Of a DNA stretch of 64,000 bases, positions 53,805-62,319 are shown piece by piece. The position numbers and the translations under genes were made by a program. The stretch covers positions 1-64,000 of the forward strand of contig DAOUML010000134.1 of NCBI GenBank assembly GCA_034411635.1. The letters are read 5' to 3'. The DNA comes from UBA8950 sp034411635 (lineage in GTDB: Bacteria; Chloroflexota; Anaerolineae; Anaerolineales; Villigracilaceae). The notes beneath the pieces were generated by a model, which worked only from the letters and a program-made list of their open reading frames with translations, had not been told where the DNA came from and made no database searches. Each line of letters begins with the position of its first letter. Positions within the stretch are counted from its first letter, which is position 1.

Positions 53805-54989
53805 TTATGCGCGTTGTTCTTGCTGCCTGGTTACATCGCTGGGCAGGTGCATCAGGTCAATGGTTGGGTCATCGCAGAAGAGCATGGCGCGTTCGATGGC
53901 ATTGCGCAATTCGCGCACGTTGCCGGGCCAATGATAAGCACGCAGGGCTTCTACGGCGCGCGGGGTGATGTCGGTGATGTTGAGACCCATGCGGGCGTTG
54001 TTCTGGCGCACAAACAGGCCGGCCAGTTCGAGGATATCGCCTTTGCGCAAACGCAGCGGCGGAATGTGCAAATCGACCACTTTCAGGCGGTAATACAAAT
54101 CTTCGCGGAAGAAACCTTCTTCGATCATTCGCGCCAGCGGACGGTTGGAGGCCGCCAACACCTGCACATCGACCTTGATCAGGTTGGTGCCGCCCACCCG
54201 TCGAAAGGCGCGTTCCTCCAGCACGCGCAACAGTTTGGCCTGGGTATCGATGGGCATGGAGGCGATTTCATCCAGAAAGAGAATGCCGTTATCGGCCACT
54301 TCGAGCAGGCCGGGTTTGCGCTTATCGGCTCCGGTAAAGGCCCCGGCTTCGTACCCGAACAATTCTGATTCAATCATCGTTGGTTGGATGGCGGCGCAGT
54401 TAATGGCGATGAAGGGCTTGTCGGCGCGTGAGCCGTTATCGTGGATGTAATGCGCCAGAACTTCTTTGCCGCTGCCGGTTTCACCCGTCACCAGCACCGA
54501 AACGCCTGTTCCGGCGGCCCGGCGGGCCTGGGCCAGCAAGGTTTGCATTTCGGGGCTGGAGCCGACCACAATATCTTGTCCGTGTCGCTGGGCGCGGCGT
54601 AAATGCGCCAGTTCGCGCCGCATGGCGACCACTTCGACAGCCCGTTTGAGCGACTCTTCCAGCCGGGCCAGTTGAATTGGCTTTTGCAGAAAATCATGCG
54701 CGCCGTTTTTCATGGCATCGACGGCCATGTCGATATCGCCGTAGGCCGTAATTAGCAAAATTGGCGGCGGCGGCGAAAGGCGGGCGGTTTCTTCGAGCAG
54801 GCTGGGGCCGTAGCCATCCGGCAGTTGCACATCCAACAAGATGACTTCGGCCACCCCGCGCCCAACGTGTTCGCGCGCTTCGGCCAGGGTGGATGCGCCA
54901 ATGACCTCGTACCCGCGCGAGGTGAGAAACTGTGAGAGAATCAGGCGGGCATTTTCTTCGTCGTCTACGACCAGTACGGTTGCGCTCAT
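53805..54989 (-). CDS. NtrC-like sigma-54 activator lacking a DNA-binding domain
   Basis: 394 residues. The receiver domain is at 1-120 with phosphoacceptor Asp53 and Lys103. The AAA+ domain is at about 140-375, with Walker A GETGSGKE (169-176), the sigma-54-contacting GAFTGA (216-221) and Walker B FLDE (238-241). After the conserved WPGNVREL segment (354-361) only about 30 residues remain. There is no Fis-type helix-turn-helix, unlike most NtrC proteins. Its kinase gene starts 3 bp upstream, and rpoN follows in the same transcript. It may activate from solution, as FlgR and the Chlamydia regulator do. Confidence 0.93.
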   Translation of the reverse strand: MSATVLVVDDEENARLILSQFLTSRGYEVIGASTLAEAREHVGRGVAEVILLDVQLPDGYGPSLLEETARLSPPPPILLITAYGDIDMAVDAMKNGAHDFLQKPIQLARLEESLKRAVEVVAMRRELAHLRRAQRHGQDIVVGSSPEMQTLLAQARRAAGTGVSVLVTGETGSGKEVLAHYIHDNGSRADKPFIAINCAAIQPTMIESELFGYEAGAFTGADKRKPGLLEVADNGILFLDEIASMPIDTQAKLLRVLEERAFRRVGGTNLIKVDVQVLAASNRPLARMIEEGFFREDLYYRLKVVDLHIPPLRLRKGDILELAGLFVRQNNARMGLNITDITPRAVEALRAYHWPGNVRELRNAIERAMLFCDDPTIDLMHLPSDVTRQQEQRA

Positions 54990-54992
54990 GGG

Positions 54993-56960
54993 TTACTCCT
55001 CTTCTTTGTTTGCGCCCGGAAGCCGCACCGTGAAAATGGTGCCGCCAGGGAAACTTTCAACATCAATTTTGCCCTTATGGGCCAGGATAATGCGTTTGCT
55101 GATGGACAGCCCCAGCCCCGTGCCTTGCGGGCTGGTGGTAAAGAACGGCTCGAACACTTTTTCGCGCACTTCGGGCGGAATTCCTGGCCCGGTATCCGAA
55201 ATTGAGATATGAACCCAGGGTTTGCCCCCTGCTTCGCCTGTCGCTTCAATGCGGACCGCCAGCGTGCCGCCTGGCTGGTCTTTCATGGCGTTGATGGCGT
55301 TGCTTAATAAGTTGGTAAACACCTGATCAAGGGCGCGTCCGTCGGCCAGGGCCGGCGGAATGTTCTCTTCCACGTTATAAACCAGATTGATTCCCAGGCG
55401 CGTCATGCGCGGGTGCCAGCGCTCCAGCAATTGCTTCAGCAGGCGGTTCAGGCTGAGGGGCGCGATTTTGTATTCCATCGGTTTGGCAAAGGCCAGCACC
55501 GATTCCATTAAATGGGTCAGGCGGTTGCAATCGCCTTGCAAGCGGGCCACCAACTCGCGGTTGGTGTCGTTTTCGGGCAGGTTCATCTCCATGAGTTGCA
55601 GGCCGGTTGAAATGTTGTTTACCGGGTTGCGCACTTCATGGGCAAAAATGGCGGTAATTTCACCCAGCAGGGCGCGCTGCTCCAGTTGCTGGGTGCGGGC
55701 CCGAATTTGCTCGCTTTCGCTCATATCGCGAATGAGCAAGACGATGTTGCTCAACTCTTCACCCGTTCGCACGGGGAAAACCTGCAAATGAGCCGGAAAA
55801 ACCTGCCCTGAGCGGCGATGTAATTTGCCATGCCCCAAGTTGGGCGAGGTTAGGCCATTGATGGCCATGCGCAGGGCAGCGGGCAGGTTTTCCATGCCAA
55901 TCAGAATATTCTCGATGCGTTCGCCATGCACTTCCCGGCCGGCGTAGCCGAGCATCATTTCGGCAGCGGGGTTCATGTCTAAGACGCGCATGGCCGGGCT
56001 GAGCAGGATGATTCCATCCAGAATATTCTCGGTGATTGCATCTCGAATGGCGATGGCGCGCATGGCTTCGAGGCTGGCGCGGTGTCGGTTGCTGCGGTTG
56101 GCATAGTAACTGAGGGCAACGGTAATATGCGCGGCCAGGTTTTCAAGCATATCGACCAGCAGGCGGCTATCGCGTAGGGGCAGGTTGAAGGCAACCAGCA
56201 GCCCCTGGCGCTCGCTTTCCATTTTGATTGGCACTGAAACCAGCGATTCCAAATCCAGGCTGCGGGCCGATTGTTGAATTTGGGTGATGGCGCGCTGGCC
56301 GGTTGTCCACATGGAGGGGGTATAAGTCAGTTGCGATTCGCCAAATTCGAGCGATTCGGGCAGGGCCTGGGCATCTTTGCCCTGGCAGGTTACGCGCGCC
56401 AATTGCCGGTTTTTGGAATCGAGGCGGTAAATGCACAATCCTTGCGCGCCAAGCAAGGATTGTCCTAATTCAAGGGCCAGGCGCAGGGCCTCCTCCAGTG
56501 TGTTTTTTTGGGTGAGTTGGGCCAGTTGCTCGCTGATGTGAATCATTTCGCGGACCTGGGCGTTTTGCTGTTCTCTCCAGCGTTTAACTTCGCTTGGAAT
56601 TAGCCGTACCACCAGCCATTGCCCGGCCCGATCAAGCCAGGTCACTTTGGCCCACATCGATAGCGCGCGCTTGTTTGGAATGTGAACATCAACTTCTAAC
56701 TCTTCGCCCGAAGACCAGCCCTCGCCAAAGGCTGGCAGCAGGGTGGCGATTTGCATCGGCGCAGGGTCGAGCGGGAAGAGGCCGGTGAGTTGGTAAAAAC
56801 CTTTGTTGGCGAAGGCGACCAATCCATTGGGGCGATCCAGCACAATGGTGGCATCGTCGATGTTGTTGAGCAGGGTGGCAATTTCGTTCGCGCCGGGTAA
56901 TTCGCCGCGCCAAATGGGTTGGGCGTTGAGGTTTTGGGTGGTAAATGGGCCTGTGCTCAT
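54993..56960 (-). CDS. NtrB-like sensor histidine kinase (PAS-GAF-PAS)
   Basis: 655 residues, soluble. PAS 1 is at about 25-120, a coiled coil at 128-150, GAF at about 150-285, PAS 2 at about 305-420, H-box AHEVRNPVNN with His441, and HATPase at about 530-650 (N-box NLLSNAINAMKD, DTGPGIP, GTGLGLSISK). The HExRNP form of the H-box is the NtrB/HisKA type. It overlaps rpoN by 4 bp and precedes the activator by 3 bp. Kinase, activator and sigma factor therefore form a single operon. Confidence 0.93.
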   Translation of the reverse strand: MSTGPFTTQNLNAQPIWRGELPGANEIATLLNNIDDATIVLDRPNGLVAFANKGFYQLTGLFPLDPAPMQIATLLPAFGEGWSSGEELEVDVHIPNKRALSMWAKVTWLDRAGQWLVVRLIPSEVKRWREQQNAQVREMIHISEQLAQLTQKNTLEEALRLALELGQSLLGAQGLCIYRLDSKNRQLARVTCQGKDAQALPESLEFGESQLTYTPSMWTTGQRAITQIQQSARSLDLESLVSVPIKMESERQGLLVAFNLPLRDSRLLVDMLENLAAHITVALSYYANRSNRHRASLEAMRAIAIRDAITENILDGIILLSPAMRVLDMNPAAEMMLGYAGREVHGERIENILIGMENLPAALRMAINGLTSPNLGHGKLHRRSGQVFPAHLQVFPVRTGEELSNIVLLIRDMSESEQIRARTQQLEQRALLGEITAIFAHEVRNPVNNISTGLQLMEMNLPENDTNRELVARLQGDCNRLTHLMESVLAFAKPMEYKIAPLSLNRLLKQLLERWHPRMTRLGINLVYNVEENIPPALADGRALDQVFTNLLSNAINAMKDQPGGTLAVRIEATGEAGGKPWVHISISDTGPGIPPEVREKVFEPFFTTSPQGTGLGLSISKRIILAHKGKIDVESFPGGTIFTVRLPGANKEEE

Positions 56961-58363
56961 GGCTGCCTCTGGGCGCGCTGCTGGGCGCGTTCTTGTGAGT
57001 TGGGAATGCCTTCCATCAGACGGTATTTGGTGACCGCCCGGCGCGAGAGTTCAAATCCTTGCTGGTTGAGTTGTTCGGTGAGGGCCTGGTCGCTGAGCGG
57101 CGTGGGTTCTGCGGCGATCAGGGTTTTTAGCGCGGCGCGGGCGCTCAGGTTGCGCTCGAAAAAACGTGAGAGCGGCACAATGTGTCCATCAGGCAATTGT
57201 ACCTGTTTGCCAGAAACTGCCCGCGAAATGGTCGATTCATGGAAGCCCAGGTCTTCGGCCAGTTTGGCGCGGGTGATGGGCTGCAATTGTTGGCTGCCTT
57301 GTTTGATGAATTCGCGTTGCAGACCGGCCAGGCGCGCCATGAGCATTTCGAGCGCGGTTTGGCGCTGACGCAAACTTTTGATGAGCAGGCGCCCGCGCGC
57401 GATGGCTTCGCTAAAGCCGCCGCTTTCATCTTCGGCGCGGGCTTGTTTGAAGAACGGGTTCAGGCGCAGCCTTCCGGCAAAGGGCAGGGCCAGTTCGACA
57501 ATGAGCGTGGCCTGGGCTGAATCGTGCCAGCGCAGGAGAATATCGGGGGTACGGTAGACAGGTATCGGGTCGCTTGTTCCGGCCTGGTTGCCCCACCAGG
57601 CGCGGGCCGGGTAGGGGTTCAGGTTCGCGCCAATAAAACGGGACGATGTCTCAATTTGTTCCACCGTAAATCCGCTTTTTTGGGCGATTTGGGAAAGATT
57701 GCGGTGGGCGAGCAGGTCAAAATGTTCGAGGCAGGCGCGCGCGGCGGGCGGAACTTCTTCGGTTTGTTGGAGAATGTCGAGTTGGGCGGATAGGGCCTCA
57801 CGCGCCGAGGTGGATGCGCACCCCAGCGGGTCGCCGTGCTGGATGAGTTGGCGGACGCGCTCGACCCGCTGCCTGGGGATGTGAAAATAGGCCGCTACCT
57901 CCGCCGGGTCGATGGTCAGCAGGCCGTCGTCGTCGAGGGCGGTGAGCAAGTGGGCGGCGATGGGGCGCTCGTCTGGTTCGAGTTCGGGGGCAATTTGACG
58001 CAGCAGGTGGGCGGCCAGGCTGAGATTTTCTGCGGCTTCGGGGGCTTCGGGGTTTTCGTAGGTTTCGCGCCTTCGGCTGGGGCTGGCGGGCGTGAAATCG
58101 GCCCCGGGGCTGGTGAAGACGATGGTTTGGGCGTTGGGGCGCGCGGCGCATAGTGGGCAGGGGCCGGGTTGAATGGTTTTTTTGCCACAGGCCGGGCAGC
58201 GTGGGGCGCGGGCCAGTTCGAGGGCGGGGTTTTCAGAGAGTTCGCGCTCGATGGTCTGGCGCAGTTCGTCGCTCGTCAGGTGTAGCAGGTTCATGGTCTG
58301 CGTCAGGCTGGCGGTGGTTTGCGGGTGTTGGGTGCTGATTGGGCGTTGAATTTGCTGAAACAT
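56957..58363 (-). CDS. rpoN: Sigma-54 factor (RpoN) with inserted Cys4 zinc ribbon
   Basis: 468 residues. Region I (1-50, QTMNLLHLTSDELRQTIERE) is followed by an unusual Cys4 knuckle (C56-x2-C59-x9-C69-x2-C72), where a variable acidic linker normally lies. The core-binding region is at about 120-310. The helix-turn-helix near 360-395 (ITRAKLAEDLGFHESTISRAV) and the RpoN box SRRAVTKYR near 447-455 are present. All elements needed for -24/-12 recognition are there. A near-perfect -24/-12 promoter precedes its own gene, so autoregulation is likely. Confidence 0.93.
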   Translation of the reverse strand: MFQQIQRPISTQHPQTTASLTQTMNLLHLTSDELRQTIERELSENPALELARAPRCPACGKKTIQPGPCPLCAARPNAQTIVFTSPGADFTPASPSRRRETYENPEAPEAAENLSLAAHLLRQIAPELEPDERPIAAHLLTALDDDGLLTIDPAEVAAYFHIPRQRVERVRQLIQHGDPLGCASTSAREALSAQLDILQQTEEVPPAARACLEHFDLLAHRNLSQIAQKSGFTVEQIETSSRFIGANLNPYPARAWWGNQAGTSDPIPVYRTPDILLRWHDSAQATLIVELALPFAGRLRLNPFFKQARAEDESGGFSEAIARGRLLIKSLRQRQTALEMLMARLAGLQREFIKQGSQQLQPITRAKLAEDLGFHESTISRAVSGKQVQLPDGHIVPLSRFFERNLSARAALKTLIAAEPTPLSDQALTEQLNQQGFELSRRAVTKYRLMEGIPNSQERAQQRAQRQP

Positions 58364-58407
58364 CGTGTAGTCAATCCTTTTTTATTGTATCACTTTGTGG
58401 TAAGGAT

Positions 58408-58424
58408 TGCAAGTTTTGTGCCAA
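58408..58424 (-). promoter_or_regulatory. Predicted sigma-54 (-24/-12) promoter of the rpoN operon
   Basis: On the minus strand TTGGCAC-N5-TTGCA, with 10 bases between GG (58422-58421) and GC (58410-58409). Transcription would start near 58397, 34 bases before the rpoN ATG. Seventeen bases are identical to the element before the AAA/TPR pair. Confidence 0.82.
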
Positions 58425-58429
58425 TATGT

Positions 58430-58535
58430 CAGCAATTCTCAATATGGAAGTGAGCCAGACTGTTTTGAATGCGTAGCGCCGCCTTTGCGCAGCACTTCGC
58501 AGGCGGCGCTACATGGGGCGTATTGAGAATTGCTG
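58430..58535. mobile_element. 106-bp MITE-like element with terminal inverted repeats
   Basis: Perfect 15-bp terminal inverted repeats (58430-58444 and 58521-58535). An inner 12-bp palindrome (58473-58484 and 58501-58512) is present. The element is flanked by near-identical 9-bp direct repeats CCAATATGT and CCAATGTGT (one mismatch), which look like a target-site duplication. Non-coding. Its left flank overlaps the sigma-54 promoter. Confidence 0.72.
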
Positions 58536-58585
58536 CCAATGTGTTTAGCGTTTAAGGTTGAATGTTTAAGGGTTGGGGGATTAAG

Positions 58586-58630
58586 CGCAAAAAGGGCTAT
58601 CCAGGCTGCTGCCGGATAGCCCTTTTTGCG
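58586..58630 (-). terminator. Terminator after the CoA-transferase gene
   Basis: Perfect 17-bp arms (58586-58602 and 58614-58630) with CCCTTTTTGCG on the descending side, 8 bp after the stop at 58638. Confidence 0.85.
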
Positions 58631-58637
58631 GACTTTG

Positions 58638-59540
58638 CTAATATTTGCCGTAGTTGATGGCTTCGCTCATCAGGGCTGGCACGGCCAGTTGTTGGTGTTT
58701 TTCTGGGCCGAGTTTTTGCCAGTATTCTTCGCGGTTCACTACGCCAAAAACCCATTCATCGAGATAGGCCTGGGTAAGGGCCGGGTCAGCGGAGATTTTG
58801 TCCCATTCGAGGTAGAACTCGTTGTCGCGATCATAGTAACCCTGGGCATAACTGGGATGGGCGGCATACGGAACGTGGCAAACCGCGCTGACGATGAAGC
58901 CGGGAATCATCGTCCGGTTCGGGTCGGAGCGGATGACGCTTTCGGCGACGATTTCTTCGGCGGTTAGAATGACTTTCTTCGCGGCGAAGGCCACTTCCTT
59001 TTGTTCGCCGACGATGCCCCACAGGTGGGCGTTGCCATTTTCATCGGCGCGCTGAACGTGAACGATGGCGACATCTGGGTTTAGGGCTGGCACGGTGATG
59101 ACTTCGCGTCCGCTGTAGGGGTCGGTGACGCGTTTGATGTTGGGGTTGGCGGCTTCGAGCGAGGTTGCGCCGGTCTGGTTCATGGGCAGGAAGGGCAATC
59201 CGCTGGCCCCGGCTTGTAGACGGGTGATCATGCCGAAGTGGGAGTATTCTTCCCATTCGAGTTGGCCTTGCTCGATGGCTTTGCGCACAATGCGCAGCGA
59301 GCCGACTCCGGGGTTGCCCATATAAGAGAAGATGACTTTTTTGGCGCATCCGGCGGCGACCAGTTGGTCATAAATCAGATCGGGGGTGGCGCGGGCCAGG
59401 GTCAGGTCGCGTTTGCCCTGGCGGATGATTTCGTGCCCGGCGGCGAAGGGAATCAGGTGGGTGAATCCGGCGGCGTACAGGCTGTCGCCATCCTGAACGT
59501 GGGTGGCGATGGCTTCTTGCAGGGAGGTGAGTTTGCTCAT
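58638..59540 (-). CDS. CoA-transferase subunit A (glutaconate CoA-transferase GctA-like)
   Basis: 300 residues from ATG 59540 (AAGGA site). Family I CoA-transferase alpha fold: N-terminal DGDSLYAAGF, FSYMGNPGVGSLRIVRKAIEQG, and a PDVAIVHVQRADENGNAHLWG segment. In the Acidaminococcus enzyme the catalytic Glu lies on subunit B, so this subunit alone should be inactive. No B gene is next to it; downstream is a terminator and upstream a small membrane protein. The partner may lie elsewhere, or the protein may work differently. Confidence 0.85.
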   Translation of the reverse strand: MSKLTSLQEAIATHVQDGDSLYAAGFTHLIPFAAGHEIIRQGKRDLTLARATPDLIYDQLVAAGCAKKVIFSYMGNPGVGSLRIVRKAIEQGQLEWEEYSHFGMITRLQAGASGLPFLPMNQTGATSLEAANPNIKRVTDPYSGREVITVPALNPDVAIVHVQRADENGNAHLWGIVGEQKEVAFAAKKVILTAEEIVAESVIRSDPNRTMIPGFIVSAVCHVPYAAHPSYAQGYYDRDNEFYLEWDKISADPALTQAYLDEWVFGVVNREEYWQKLGPEKHQQLAVPALMSEAINYGKY

Positions 59541-59554
59541 TGGGGAGTCCTTGC

Positions 59555-59803
59555 CTATTTTTTCTTCAATTTTCCGAGTAGTTTGCGTAGCGAGCCAAAT
59601 CGCCCGGCATCTTTGGGGGCTGAGGCGGTGCTGCGCTTGAATCGCCAGGCGAGTACCAGGCTGGCGACGCTGACAATGAAAAGGGTGAAGTCGGTTTCGC
59701 TGCTCATGTCGGAGATGATGAACAGCCACAGGGTAGTAATGCCAATTAGAAGCAAGAATGTGCCAATGCGGGAGATGAATTCTTTGCGTTCGCCTTCTTC
59801 CAT
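59555..59803 (-). CDS. Small membrane protein of unknown function
   Basis: 82 residues with two hydrophobic segments at about 14-33 and 37-53, followed by a strongly basic C-terminus (FRSLRKLLGKLKKK-like). Its stop lies 14 bp before the CoA-transferase start, so the two are probably one transcript. No family recognised. Confidence 0.55.
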   Translation of the reverse strand: MEEGERKEFISRIGTFLLLIGITTLWLFIISDMSSETDFTLFIVSVASLVLAWRFKRSTASAPKDAGRFGSLRKLLGKLKKK

Positions 59804-59994
59804 CGCGTGCCTGCCTTTTCTGGTTGGGTTTACTCTATTCTAAACGAAATTGGCGGTTTGGGGTTATGGACGTGTTTGGTCTTAAATATTGGTGTGCTAT
59901 TACGCGATAATAACTGATATATGTCATCTAAACCTGCGCGCCTGGCCTTGTTATAATCGACCAGCACTTTCAGAAAGTTGACCAAGGAGCATAT
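59804..59994 (+). promoter_or_regulatory. Promoter region of the SLC13-type permease gene
   Basis: A TATAAT at 59952-59957 lies 38 bases before the start and AAGGAG at 59985-59990 is the ribosome site. The -35 region is unclear. No other feature is seen in this 191-bp gap. Confidence 0.45.
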
Positions 59995-61866
59995 ATGACC
60001 GTTGAAATGTGGATTGCTATTGGGATTTTGGCATTCGCAATCGTTTTTTTTGTTACTGAATGGCTACGAGTGGATGTCGTAGCCTTAATTGTTGTCATTG
60101 CATTAATGGTGTCAGGGTTGCTGACGCCCGCCCAGGCGATTTCCGGTTTCTCGAATACGCTTGTGCTGACCATCGCGGCCTTGTTCATTATTGGCGGCGC
60201 CATTTTGCAAACCGGGTTGGCGGGTATTATCGGCAATTCGGTTTTGAAAATTGCCGGAACCAACCCAACCCGTTTGCTGATTGTGGTCATGGTGGCGGTG
60301 GCGCTCATGTCGGCTTTTATGAGCAGCACCGGCACTGTGGCGGTTTTGCTTCCGGCGGTGGTCAGTTTGGCGGCCAGTTTGCGCATTAGCCCCTCGAAAT
60401 TGTTGATTCCGCTGGCGTATGCTTCTTTGCTGGGCGGGGCCTTAACCCTGATTGGCACGCCGCCCAACCTGGTGGTAAGTGATATTCTGCGCGATAATGG
60501 CTACCGTCCGTTCCAATTTTTTGATTTTACAATTATCGGCGCGCTTTTATTGCTGACGGGTGTGGCGTTCATGGCCTTGCTGGGCAAACGCCTGCTGCCA
60601 GACCGCGCCCCGGTACGGGAGTTTACCAAACTGCCAACCCCCAGAGAGATTGTTAGCCGCTATGCCCTGGCTGACAATCTTTTTCGTTTGCGGGTGCGTT
60701 CGGCCTCTTTGCTGATAGGAAAGACCGTTGCCGAAGCCGAATTTGGTAAAAATTTCAATGTCACTATTCTGGAATTGCGCCGAAAATCGCCAGATCGCAC
60801 GATGGTTCAGGTGGGCGAGGCCCGTCTGGTGTGGCATGAGGACAAGGATCAGCGCAAAAAGCCCAGCGTTGATACCGCTTTTGAAACAGGTGATTTGCTC
60901 ATCGTGCAGGGACACGCCGATGATGTCGCTTTGCTGGCCGCCTCGTGGAATTTGGGCGTGCAACCTGCCCAGGCCGAAGACGACCAATCGCTGATGAATC
61001 AAGAAGTGGGCATGGCTGAAATTCTCTTGCCTGAAGATTCTTCGCTGGTTGGTAAAAATCTTGTCGATTTGCAGTTTGGCGTGCGTTATCGCCTGAGTGT
61101 GATGGGCATTCGTCGGCCTGGCGGTGAAGAAGCGCTAAACCTGAAAACAACCCCGTTGCGTTTTGGCGATACGCTTCTGGTGCAGGGATCGTGGGAAAAT
61201 ATCCTCAATTTGCGTAAAAACCAGCGCGATTTTGTGGTGATGGGGCAGCCCGAAGCCATGCTGGGCCCGGTTAATCAGCGCAAGGCCCCGATTGCGGCGG
61301 TGATTTTGGTGGGTATGTTGGTGGTGATGATTGGCGACTTTATGCCGCTTACCACAACGGCCATGCTGGCTGGTGTATTAATGATTTTGACCGGCTGCCT
61401 GACCATTGACGAAGCCTATGATTTTATTGATTGGAAGAGCATCGTTTTGATTGCGGGCATGTTGCCGATGAGCATTGCGCTGGAGCAAGTTGGCTTGGTA
61501 AAACTTGTGGCCGAAGGCATGGTGAGCACTTTGGGCGCGCAGGGGCCGCTTTGGATGCTGGCCGGCCTTTTCATTGGCACGGCGGTTTTTACCCAGTTGC
61601 TCTCGAACACGGCCACAACCGTTCTGCTTGCGCCGCTGGCTTTTGCAACCGCGATTGGCATGGGGGTTCAGCCCCACGCCTTTTTAATGGCGGTGGCTAT
61701 TGCGGCCTCGATGGCTTTTGCCACCCCGGTGGCAACGCCGGTTAATACGCTGGTGATGGGCGCGGGCAATTATCGTTTTAGCGATTACGCAAAAGCAGGT
61801 ATTCCGATGCTTTTGCTTGCCACCCTGGTTGCTTTGCTGGTGCTGCCGCTTCTGTGGCCGTTTTAG
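59995..61866 (+). CDS. SLC13/DASS-type permease with central TrkA-C (RCK) domains, paralogue
   Basis: 623 residues. Membrane segments cover about 1-210 and 425-623. Two soluble RCK C-domains (about 215-420) are present; the second begins around MAEILLPEDSSLVGKN. Signatures: MSSTGTVAVLLP (109-120), IGTPPN (153-158), LSNTATTVLLAP near 540 and PVNTLVMGAGNYRFSDY near 580. Same design as the gene at 180-1955, but only moderately similar, so an old duplication. Substrate unknown (anion such as sulfate or dicarboxylate). The inverted-repeat element follows 40 bp downstream. Confidence 0.9.
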   Translation: MTVEMWIAIGILAFAIVFFVTEWLRVDVVALIVVIALMVSGLLTPAQAISGFSNTLVLTIAALFIIGGAILQTGLAGIIGNSVLKIAGTNPTRLLIVVMVAVALMSAFMSSTGTVAVLLPAVVSLAASLRISPSKLLIPLAYASLLGGALTLIGTPPNLVVSDILRDNGYRPFQFFDFTIIGALLLLTGVAFMALLGKRLLPDRAPVREFTKLPTPREIVSRYALADNLFRLRVRSASLLIGKTVAEAEFGKNFNVTILELRRKSPDRTMVQVGEARLVWHEDKDQRKKPSVDTAFETGDLLIVQGHADDVALLAASWNLGVQPAQAEDDQSLMNQEVGMAEILLPEDSSLVGKNLVDLQFGVRYRLSVMGIRRPGGEEALNLKTTPLRFGDTLLVQGSWENILNLRKNQRDFVVMGQPEAMLGPVNQRKAPIAAVILVGMLVVMIGDFMPLTTTAMLAGVLMILTGCLTIDEAYDFIDWKSIVLIAGMLPMSIALEQVGLVKLVAEGMVSTLGAQGPLWMLAGLFIGTAVFTQLLSNTATTVLLAPLAFATAIGMGVQPHAFLMAVAIAASMAFATPVATPVNTLVMGAGNYRFSDYAKAGIPMLLLATLVALLVLPLLWPF

Positions 61867-62319
61867 TGAGAAAAAACTTGTCTCTTTGGCAATCTTTATG
61901 GTATGCCTACCCACCCTCACCCCCGGCCCCTCTCCCGGTGGGAGAGGGGAGAAAACAGGGACGCTTCTGTCACTTTCAGAAAAAAATTCGTTTTATATGT
62001 CCGATTCCCTCTCCCTTAGGGAGAGGGCTAGGGTGAGGGTAGGTAGTTACAATTTCCGACTCTTCTCGGCAAGTGGCATGTGCCGCGCCATAACAAATAG
62101 ACAGTCAGGGCGCCCAATGGTTTATTGCCGATTTTGTCTACAATACAAAATCAATTATTACGCCAGAAAATATATTCGCAATTTTTCTATAAGATTAGCA
62201 AATATATGACAAATATCACCTTGATAAGGATACAAGCGTAACATCCGCTTCAAGAGTGCTTATGATAAAATCTGGCAGTCCGTTTGTGACGAAAAACCCA
62301 ATCTACGCGAGGAGGCAAA
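61867..62319. other. 453-bp region before nuoA
   Basis: The first part holds a repeat element (61907-62046). The rest is AT-rich (about 62100-62270) and should hold the nuo promoter. Candidate -10 sequences such as TATGAT near 62263 are present but without a clear -35. No RNA or protein gene is seen. Confidence 0.6.
61907..62046. repeat. 140-bp inverted-repeat element with CTACCCTCACCC-type ends
   Basis: Terminal 16-bp inverted repeats with one mismatch (61907-61922 and 62031-62046) enclose two further palindromes: CCCCTCTCCC ... GGGAGAGGGG near 61927-61949 and CCCTCTCCC-TTA-GGGAGAGGG at 62007-62027. This layout (palindromes at both ends, no gene) is typical of dispersed intergenic repeats. 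Confidence 0.75.

Noticed and set aside
59541..59729. 63-codon extension of the CoA-transferase
   Set aside because: It overlaps the small membrane protein gene and shows no homology; ATG 59540 has its own ribosome site.
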